Origin: Thermothelomyces thermophilus ATCC 42464 | Lineage: Eukaryota; Ascomycota; Sordariomycetes; Sordariales; Chaetomiaceae | Assembly: GCF_000226095.1 (NCBI RefSeq) | Contig: NC_016472.1 | Coordinates: 5,456,001-5,520,000, forward strand | Reading direction: 5' to 3' | Length of the DNA stretch: 64,000 nt | Shown here: positions 55,348-64,000 of the stretch, one piece after another | Numbering within the stretch: the first letter of the stretch is position 1 | How the letters are laid out: each line of letters begins with the position of its first letter | Translations under genes and position numbers: made by a program | Notes under the pieces: model-generated | Databases searched by the model: none | What the model was told of the DNA's origin: nothing | What the model saw: the letters and a program-made list of their open reading frames with translations, nothing else

Positions 55348-57958
55348 CTGTGAGCCTCTTTGACATTCAGTGTCACCGACCGAATTCAGATATTCCCATC
55401 GGCTTGCAGGCTGAGAATAGCATCCTCATCTCTGAACCTTGATCAGTGTGATGGAGGCGGATTGCAAGTTCATGGGGATAGACTCGACGGCGGTCCAAAG
55501 TTCCGTCCCGTTGTCGAGTTGCAGGGGTGATTCAATCAGGAATGGAAGACGAGCAGTCGCACGTGGTGAAACGGGAGATTAAACAACCCCCAAAATAGAC
55601 AACCCCAGAAGAACTCATTCGAAATCTTCGGCAAGCCTTTTGAAACGCGACCGCCGCCATCCGAAACGTCCGCCACATCACCTGGGTGGGGGAACACACA
55701 GGGACAGGTTTCATTTCAGGTGTATGCCGTTTCAACCCAACCGTCTTGCTCCTGCTTCTTGTCAGGGAAGAGTCTACACGGGGCAGCTCAAGAGATGGAC
55801 ACGAGAAGAGCTCCAATTCAGCCTCGCCAATCAAGCAACAGCACGGTTTCGAACCCATTTACGTATTACAATTGCCTTCCGCGCGCCCACCTGCTACCCA
55901 GCGCCAATTCGGGATGCCCATAGAGCGTCGTGTTACTCGGCATACGACTTGGTGGACCGAGCGGAACATCGCCGCTTCTGCATGCAACTTGTCATACCGA
56001 CATCCGCGCTCCTGCTCACTTGAACCTGATGTCTTACGACCAGCCTCATTGACCCTTGCCTGCCGGGCACAGCACCTGCGCGATGCAGTAGTCAGGATGG
56101 ATGCGCTCGCAGGTAGGTTGAGCAGGAGCGTGACGGATGTAGGCTGCCAGTCACGCTGTTTCTCCGTTCCTTTATAGTAGCAGCAACAACGGATCGCACA
56201 TGGATGATGAGTGAGCGCCTGACCCCTCAGCAGGCCATCTTCGATTTCGTATCGCGGCTTGCCACAACTTCCGATTCATTCAAGTTGATGGCTCAGTCAA
56301 GAAGACGTCCACTCTCTCCGAATCTGTGCTTGACACGGTTCTCTTCCGAGTTGGCCAAAGTTCCTCTCTTTCACGTCCCTCCCGCCGTCAAAAGTAAGTG
56401 GGCGCTTAACTGCCTCATCATTCTGGGGTCTGGACCAATCACCTCCTCCCATCTCCATCCGGGGCAGCACCCTCCTGCAAACTGCAAGTGACGACAACAC
56501 GACCAGCAGCAGCAAACACAGCGTCCCTACACTAGGGGGTTCGACACGCGCCATTGGCGAGCGAGCGGCTTCACGTGCCCCACATCCAGGGTGATGCGGG
56601 CGCTTAGCAGCGCCGCCAAGCAACCAGTTAGAGTCGGGTTGGTGGGGCCGTCCCGAGCTTGACCATGCGGGCGGGATTACGCTAGGTTGGAACGGGGATG
56701 GGGCGAGTCCTGGAGGGGCGGGGCCCATATTGCTGCATTTGTCAACTCGTCCAATCTGGGCAGTCCGAGAGCGCGACACAGGTTCTTTGCAGCTTTCTGA
56801 GCCAGGACGTCCAAGTTAGCATAATTTCCTAAGAGGCAGACGTCTCGGACGAATTTCGAAGTCCTCCGACATGTCTGTCTCTAGGGGCGGTCAAAGAACG
56901 AGAACTTATGCAGGATGAAGCAGACCTCAAGTTGTTCAATGTTTGGCGTTTACAAGAGCCGGCAATTCAACCGCACTGTGACAACCGTCGCCGCCAGGTC
57001 AATAGTCGACCCAACGGCACACAAGATCATCTGACCGCCTTGCAAACAAACAGAGCATGGAGAGATGGGATATGCGATTCTAGACCGCTCAGACTGGCCT
57101 ACGGCAGGGCTTGACGTTGACATGATTCCCTCGCTCACTTTCCTAGCAAGTAGTTAATGCCTATATCTGTATGTACACCATAGCTCGGCGATCAACCAGT
57201 TGTCCACATGCGTTCAGACAAGCCTGTTGAAAGGGACAGAGAAACACATGCCCAACTGCTTGGCCGGCCTGTCAACTCTTATCCGTCCACCCAATCCACC
57301 CTCTCCAACAAACAAACAAACAGAGCCTTGACGTCCTGGTATCGAGATAGCCCTCCTTCCTTTCCTGTAGTCATTTCCTTCGCCCTTGCTTCCCACAAAA
57401 GTCATGCTCCTATTCCTGGAAAAATGAAGGCACAAAGACAAAAAATGGTGTTTCGACGCCGCCCAGCAACGCCAGTTGACGTCTCTTGCATATCAGCCAT
57501 GGAGTTGTCCGGGCGCAGGGGGGGTTGCTTTCCAAGGGTCGACCCCTCCCCTCCCACCTCCTTTTTTTTTCCTCGCCGATCCCTGTCCGTTCCGTTGCTC
57601 TCCTTGATGGCCGTGTGAACGAACAAAATGGAAACAATGCAAAGAAAAAAAATTCATGTCTCCTCCCAGAAATTGCCAAACAGGATGTATGTGATAGCGA
57701 TAGTATGCTGCCGTTGTAGAGGCTGTGTTGTCTCTGCCAAGGAACAAAGGGAAACCATAAAGATGTCGCAGCAGCAGCAGCAAGTAACCATCAACCGCGT
57801 CACAGCCAGCCGGCTCGCTGTGGAATGGTTGCGGTAGCCAGCACCGTTCGCAGCAGTGGATATTACTCTCCGGTGGGGTCTCCATTCAACTCTGCAAAGT
57901 GCTCTCTCTCCAGCTCCATTATTCGGTCCGTCGCCCGACTCTCCTTGCTCATTCACTC
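55348..57958. other. Convergent intergenic region, FAN1 to the low-complexity protein gene
   Basis: About 2.6 kb with no supportable gene. Overlapping ORFs of at most 163 codons on both strands lack motifs. A few short tracts ((CAAA)n at about 57309-57321, (CAG)n at 57768-57782) are present. Confidence 0.5.
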
Positions 57959-58993
57959 TCAAGACTTGACCGCCGTGTCTGGGTCGAGCTTTCTCCTCTT
58001 GCCTTTGGGCGCTGGCGCCATTCTGGGCGTGTAGGTAACCGTCCGGGTGACGACTTCCCGGATATGTCGTACGCTAGTCCGCGACTCCCGCTTGGTGTGT
58101 CCCGGCGTCCCGGGTGTGCCAGGAGCACCAGCAGGGATAGAGGGGGTCTCCGGGGCGGCGGGACGTTTGGAGCCAGGCGTTTCGGCATATCTCCTGGACC
58201 TGAGCGCCGCTTCCCAGTCGAAAGGTGAGCGTAATGAGGCGGCGCTGAGCGGTGACCGTGGTGAGTAGAGGCCGGATGTGGAGACGGCGGGGGAGGCGGG
58301 TAGTTTCATGCTGGGGAACACCGTTGGTCCGGCGGGCGGTGCAGACAGTGGGCAGTCGGGCCCGCCGCGTGGGGGATCTGGCTGCTTCTTCGTGTCTATT
58401 GGCGCCGGTTTCGAGCCCTTAGCCTTCTCCTCGTCCTTCTCTTTTTCTTCGTCGTTCTCTTTCTCCTTCTCCTTCTCCTTCTCCTTCTCCTTCTCCTTCC
58501 CGTCACACTCGCAGCTAAGCTCTGACCGCGCGGTTGATGGTGCGCTCTCAACCTGATCGCCCTTCTCCTTCTCCGAGTCCTCTGCTTCAGTCGAGCGGCT
58601 ACTAGTGGTACTGGTGGTGCTCGCCGTGCTTGTCCGGTTGAGAAGGGACTTTCCGGTTTGCGGCGGCGAGGCGAGGCACGGCGACACTAGTGACATGCCC
58701 TTGAGAAAGTCTAGGTAAGCAACAGGAGGCGTGATGGGTGTCTTTTGGAGGTCATGCTCCATCTTGATGGTTGCGCTGAAGGGTCCGGCGGAAGGAAGGC
58801 CGGCTGAAGGCAGTCCAGAGGAAGGGATGGGGTCCCGGAAGGCAGACGTTCGTGAGATGGCAGACAGGGGTGTGTTTGCCGAGGCAGCAGAGGGAAGTGA
58901 CACGGCAGATCGAAGCTCTGAGGCGGACGGTGGAAGATTAGGAAAGTTTGCAGTGAGAGGTGTCGACACCCTCAGGGTCGGCCTCGTCGACAT
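57959..58993 (-). CDS. Conserved low-complexity fungal protein, function unknown
   Basis: The open frame runs from 59350 to 57959. I start it at 58993 (accaacATG context, MSTRPTLRVSTPLTANFPNL) because from there the sequence looks protein-like and the upstream part is Pro/Ser-rich without a clear start; this gives 344 aa. An upstream start at 59350 would add 119 residues. Recognisable segments are TPITPPVAYLDFLKGMSL (about residues 81-98), a Ser/Thr run, an acidic-basic KEKEKE tandem (about 165-185) encoded by an AAGGAG-type repeat, and a basic end PAPKGKRRKLDP that looks like a nuclear signal. I recall similar unnamed proteins in Sordariomycetes, but no function is known to me. A nuclear, mostly disordered protein is the likely picture. 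Confidence 0.65.
   Translation of the reverse strand: MSTRPTLRVSTPLTANFPNLPPSASELRSAVSLPSAASANTPLSAISRTSAFRDPIPSSGLPSAGLPSAGPFSATIKMEHDLQKTPITPPVAYLDFLKGMSLVSPCLASPPQTGKSLLNRTSTASTTSTTSSRSTEAEDSEKEKGDQVESAPSTARSELSCECDGKEKEKEKEKEKEKENDEEKEKDEEKAKGSKPAPIDTKKQPDPPRGGPDCPLSAPPAGPTVFPSMKLPASPAVSTSGLYSPRSPLSAASLRSPFDWEAALRSRRYAETPGSKRPAAPETPSIPAGAPGTPGTPGHTKRESRTSVRHIREVVTRTVTYTPRMAPAPKGKRRKLDPDTAVKS
58454..58500. repeat. TTCTCC hexanucleotide tandem repeat inside the coding region
   Basis: Seven or so TTCTCC units; on the coding strand this encodes alternating Glu-Lys. In-frame length change would alter only the KE run. Confidence 0.85.
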
Positions 58994-60956
58994 GTTGGTG
59001 GGTTGAATGGCGGAGACGACGACCGGCGTAGTGTTTCCGGGAATGGTGTGAGTCGTTGAACTGGTGGGTCGGCTCACCTCTGCGGAGAGTGAGGAGAGAT
59101 CTGGTAGTTGGGTGGGAAGGAGAGGTGTGTAAGATACAGATGGGGTGGGCAGCCAATAACTATATGAATGAAACGGGTCGACAACAAACAGCGGTCCAGG
59201 CTCTCTAAAGAAGGAGCTTCCACTGGATTGGTTCCACGCGTGGGCTGGTTTCGGACGGGTTCCTGGCGCAGGATCCCTGTCTCCCTGAATCCCAAAGCAC
59301 TGGGTTGGTGTGCCAGGGCCTGCTCCGTGGCTTGGATAGCTCAACAGCACTCGGCGCTGTTGGTTTGTCTAAATCGGCCCGCGTGGAGACTCAGAAGGAG
59401 GGAGGGGGAAGGCCAAACGCAAACGGTCCGTGAGAGTTGAGCTGAACAAAAAGAGAGTGCGTCAGTCAGCATGCCTCAAATGTGTCTCTGCGGCCAATGG
59501 CCAGCTTGACGCTCAAGAAGCCACGAGGACTGAGTGAACAAAAACAGCCTGAAGAAGCAACCGAGCCGCTGGCAGGGGTTGGGCAACAGGGCACCTTGAC
59601 AAAGCCCGGGGGGGAGGGGTGCAAGTGCTTAGTGTAGAGCAGCGGCAAATCAGGGGCGCGGCCGGGGTGGGGCAGGCTTGACAAGCGAGCATCGACCGCT
59701 TGACAAGGGGGGTCTCCGGCGGCAGTGAGAGGGCGAGGACGTGCTTGAGATGTGACCCGGCTTGCAGCTTGCTGCCCCGTGTCCTTGCCCGTGCTGGGTT
59801 TCACTTGTTCCTCCGCTGTTCCTCTTGGGAAGGAAAAGATCTGGTCGAGAGGGAGTATAGAGGAAATAATGGGTCTTTGACCAGGGACAGAGATGGCAGA
59901 CTGGAGATACTAAAGAGGCATGCACTTACTGCCTGTCACACTGAGCGCTTAGCAGGGCTGTTTTATGGAGAGCCGCCGAGGCAGACAAGTTGTGATAATC
60001 CGGAATCGAAATTGCTTCTCAAGATCTAGTGTAAACAGCGCCAGACGGTCAGCAGCCGCTCCGCGGGCTCATCGACTTCGGATTGCGGGCTAGAGGGCTC
60101 GGGAAGGGCTGGTCCAGCGGGCAAACCTTCAGGATGCTCCCGTGCTCGCCGGGAGGAGAGGGTGCACTGCGATTTGCCGATCACAAAAAGAGGCTCCGGG
60201 CCCAGCACTGTGGGTGGTGCTTTGGTGCTTTACCACGAGCCACCAAGGGCGTGGATCGTGATGGCGTCAATCTCAACCCGCCAAAAGCGGCAATCTTGTG
60301 TCTGATTGGTGGCGTCCGCCGGGCGTTCAGCAGAGACGGGCGCTAAGATTCTTAAAATTAGCATCAGGTCCATTGATTGGCCAGGGGTTACCGCTCACCA
60401 GGTACCACAGCGACAGCTGACGGCAACGACAGACGTGTTGACGTCGAACCTCAGGTGTTGGAACTGTGATAGCGTGGTCGAAAATAGAAATAACAAAAGG
60501 GTGATGCGGTCAAAGATTTCCGGCGACAGTCTCTTGTAGCGGCCACTGCGGGGTCTCTGATTTGTTTCCGAGCAAGTCCGAGGAAATGGAAACAAGGGGA
60601 GGAATCTGCCCGAGACTCTTGGAATTAGGGTGAAGAGAGAAGGTTCACGGGACCAGCCTGTGAAAGGAAGATGGTCTGTCCGGGTAAACGCCGTATAGAT
60701 GAGCTCACACCGACACAAAAGGACGAGTTCTGAAGCTGGAGTCAACGTCGTGCTTAGGAAGTTCGGGCTTCTGAGATCGCTCATATGGCGGGGCCTCGAT
60801 GTATATATATGTATGCCATCCTTCTGCGCGCATGCTCTAACCGCCTCTCCCGCCTGCGGCTCATCTGCCGCCGGGAGGGTAGCCTTCTGCACGACTTCCA
60901 AACTTCGGCCATGCCCACTGGCCAGACCATTCTGGAGAGCTTCCATGCCAGATGCT

Positions 60957-60973
60957 TCGATAGAGCGCGCGCC
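60957..60973. repeat. 17-bp direct repeat, copy 1
   Basis: tcgatagagcgcgcgcc, exact match to 61299-61315, 342 bp apart in direct orientation. Confidence 0.85.
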
Positions 60974-61298
60974 ACCGACTTGCATCTGTGGCTACTCCGG
61001 CCCAGGGTGTCGCCATCTTTTCCATCCGACGGGACCTGGTGGCTCTCCCTCCGTGAATCCAAAGCAAGCAGGCGCGCTTAATCCTCCTGCCGAAGTCCCC
61101 AAAACATTAAGCAAGCTGCAACCAACACGGCGCGCGGCTCTTGATGCGCTTGAAGGAGCCAGTATAGCCCCAACAGCTTCGGTTGGCTGGCGCTCCCACG
61201 TTGTCGGGCTCAGTACGTACTTTTGCCGCCATCGAGGAATCAACCATTGGCTCACCGCCGGTCACCCTCCAAACCATCTCGGTCCCTGGACAATAACA

Positions 61299-61315
61299 TC
61301 GATAGAGCGCGCGCC
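61299..61315. repeat. 17-bp direct repeat, copy 2
   Basis: Exact second copy of the 17-bp unit at 60957-60973; the flanking bases differ. Confidence 0.85.
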
Positions 61316-64000
61316 TGTTCCTCCGGTAACACTGCTTCCGTCCATCGGATCGAACCTGCTGGCCTATTCTGCGGCCCTGCGGAAATTTAGTCCCTGGAAA
61401 CCCAGCATAACCGCGATTGACTCTTTGCCCATGGTGCTATTTCTTAATGACGTTGCACAGCAACCATGCGGCTTCTGTTTTCGGGGGCTGGTGCGAGAGG
61501 GATTGTGGCTGTCAAATAGATCGATCCTTTTGCATCCCTCCTTCGTATTGAGATAACACATGAGTTGGGTGAGAGCGAAGAGGCTTGCCGTCCCGTAAGA
61601 ATATGTGTGCCGCGCTTGGGGAATTTTTGACGAAGGCCTTTGCGAATCCATGGTTGGCTGGCTAGGTGCCGTGGTAACCGCCCTGGGAGTGGTTAGCCGC
61701 GTGGGAAATGAGATCATTTTGCCGCGCATCTTTCCTATTGTCGCCCATACGCTAGCCATACAAACAGATGCATCTTGTCCGCATGGCGAGCATTATACTA
61801 GACCATGTCCTCAAAGGTTGTTGTCCTGTAGCAAGCATGTATGGCGTTTCGGCAGCCTGCACGATGGTTTGCCTTCTATGAGGGCCACACAGAAAAACCT
61901 AAGCGCTTGTATGTTCGCAAAGCATTGGATTTTGCTTGTTTGGCCGCAAAACCCAATCCTTCTGCAATCTCTCCAGACCAGTCTGCATTGGGGTGCTTGG
62001 CCACGAGACAGGGAGATTGCCAGTACGCCTTCGTTTGCCGCCTGGCATCTGAGCTCGAAGAAGTAGAGTCGATGGCGTACAGTGGCTATTATCCACGCGT
62101 ACCCTATTCAGGCCCATTGTACGTCGTTGGTAAGTGCCACTCAATTCCCATCGCGATCCTTCCTCGGAGGGTCGAGACCGCCAGGACGTAGCAACTGGCG
62201 CTAGAAAGACCCGGCTTATGTTCAAGCGGAACACCGACGACTGCCCTTCTGCATGCAGGATGCACGTTGCATCCTTCAATTGCTTCTCCGGTGTTGGCTC
62301 CCTTGGCTCCAGCATCCCAATCAAGATTCGTGGCCAGTGCAGAGGATGGTGCGCTCGGGGAACACTGTGTTCTGTAGTGACCAAAATCCCTTCAGGAATG
62401 AGCCTGCGTTTCCGTGGTTCTTGGTGAGTGAATGTTGGCGGCGGTCGGCCGGTAACCGATTGGCGGGTAGCTACTCTGCAGTCAGATATTCAGATAGATC
62501 GAGACACTCGACGGCGAGGACCATCGCCATACCGCGTGATCATGGCCTGGGTAGCCGCTCCTGCTCCACTTGGATAATTGCGTGTTCATTCATTCTTGGT
62601 TCCCATGAGAGCCATTTCTTTGAAGTGCTCGTGTTATGCCGCCGATGTCGGGACCCTGCTCGAGCAACTCCAACGACGCACAAGGGCTTGGGGAGAAGCT
62701 GGTGTCCATTTTCATGCAATTAGTTGCACCGGCGTCATTCTATTCAGCAGTCCGGAGTCAGAACTCTAGTCAAGAAACGGACAAGGAAGATGGCGAGGGA
62801 TTTGGGCACCTCTTCGTATGAGTTTTGGTGGACGTTTCGTCTCGGTCCACTCGCTCTTCCTAGGCGCGCATTGAATAATATCACATAGTATCCTTGAAGA
62901 GTGATAAACAGATCGAGGTGTTTAAAGCCTAAAACGGAGAGCCTCTTCGAACAAAGGAAGCGCAGCCCGGTGGGGACGAGAGCTTCGGAACCCAAGATCA
63001 TATCGGTGGGCAACATGACAAGAGTTCTACAACCCAGGTATGTCTTTTGGCCGCCTATGCTGCACTTGCCAGAATCACAGCATTGTATGGGACATTTGAA
63101 TTCCTGCCTCATTGCTCCAGAGGCATGGAGCCGGGAAGGTGCTGGCCACCAGAGGGCTTGAGTGCATCTAAGTTCACAGGGGAAGGAGCGAGGAGCACTT
63201 GCGGACCTGAAGCACGGGTTCCGCGAGCACATTATCAATAAGGTACATTTTCAGACAAAATAGCTCAGGTACATAATGTAAGGTTTCTGTTACAATGCCA
63301 ATTCCCGTCGTTTGTTCTCTTCGCTCTGACTGTACGGGATGTGAGTTGTTCTCGTCGCTCTACTGTGGCACGGGCACAAGACACACTTCTCAATCAACTC
63401 ACAGAATTCTTTGCGTATTTTTCATAGAGACCTGACCGGTCCGTTTTTAGTCGCTACCGCGTTCCTTCAACGCGCGGGCCGTCACTGCTTCTTGCGGGTA
63501 TCTGGAATTCGCCGGCGCATCGCATGCTGTAACCCCCCTCTCCTCCCAAACCTCTCTCCCTCCTTGGCAACAGCATGCAGAACACCTAAAACCGCCAAGT
63601 TTGCCACACCATATCGCAAGAATAGGCCAGGGTTGTGTGAAGGTGTGAATATCGTGGCATGGAGGAACCATATTTGCCGGACTCTTCGCCCAGGGGCCGA
63701 TGTGGTGGGTCACACTGCACCGCTATGGTGCAGCCGAGTGACCCTCACACCATAGGAATCGAGTTCCAGGCTAAATAAACTAATAACTCGACGGATGAGG
63801 GACTCTATCCCTGGTATCTGAGGACTGAGTAAGGTGTTGTTTCTCGAACTTGTTGGAACTGTTAAGCCTTCAGCTACACCTGACACTGGTATCATGGCGC
63901 TGCAATATACCGTTCAACAAATAGCGCTGTACAAGCCACGAACAGCCATGACTACCACTTGATTGACAAAGCTAAAATAGCGAAACCCTAGGATTTGAAG

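Larger units (their letters stand above)
58994..64000. other. Upstream region of the low-complexity protein gene and right-edge intergenic DNA
   Basis: About 5 kb without a gene I can support. The first kilobase is the likely promoter and leader of the minus-strand gene ending at 57959. A 285-codon ORF at 60699-61556 is the longest frame, but it has no domain, overlaps opposite-strand ORFs and has an odd Cys/Pro/Arg composition. A 17-bp exact repeat lies at 60957-60973 and 61299-61315. Nothing indicates a tRNA or an intact transposable element. Confidence 0.45.

Noticed and set aside
55838-55870. Possible tRNA B box (GGTTCGAAACC on the minus strand)
   Set aside because: The flanking bases do not pair into a T arm and no A box or acceptor stem is found at the right distance.
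61345-61365. Possible tRNA B box (GGTTCGATCC on the minus strand)
   Set aside because: T-stem pairing fails at the second pair and no acceptor stem is seen.

Overview
The window is nuclear DNA of a filamentous ascomycete, most likely a Sordariomycete close to the Sordariales/Chaetomiaceae. Genes are GC-rich and interrupted by short introns (about 45-130 nt) with GTAAGT-like donors and CTAAC/CTGAC branch points, and the proteins have filamentous-fungal architectures (Rax2, Lcl3, Ipa1-like, COMPASS Sdc1). No tRNA, rRNA, CRISPR or intact transposon was recognised by eye. Exon joins are my own reading of reading frame, splice signals and family conservation; none is backed by transcript data.

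Left arm (1-13.4 kb): the 5' end of a conserved minus-strand gene at the edge, then on the plus strand TFIIF beta (Tfg2), a HAD-family phosphatase, a small cysteine-containing hypothetical protein, the membrane-anchored SNase-like nuclease Lcl3, and the cortical polarity protein Rax2 behind a long leader.

Central deserts: about 14.1 kb (13.4-27.5 kb) and 9.1 kb (28.9-38.0 kb) without a convincing gene flank one island, a two-finger C2H2 transcription factor at 27.5-28.9 kb. The deserts are less GC-rich and full of microsatellites, homopolymers and short TACGGAGTA / GTAC-type palindromes.

Right arm (38-59 kb): a compact housekeeping cluster with four divergent or convergent pairings. It holds SF3B1/Hsh155 (-), a UBE3D/Ipa1-like E2-binding protein (+), OGG1 (-), U2AF large subunit (+), RPS13/uS15 (+), the COMPASS subunit Sdc1/DPY-30 (-), the FAN1 nuclease (+) and a low-complexity conserved protein (-). 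Two early-spliceosome partners (SF3B1 and U2AF65) and two DNA-repair enzymes (OGG1 and FAN1) lie within about 17 kb. The last 4.6 kb has no gene I can support. I did not find a convincing novel multi-gene system. The most unusual features are the paired gene deserts around a single transcription factor, the palindromic motif family in them, and the SF3B1-U2AF2 linkage.
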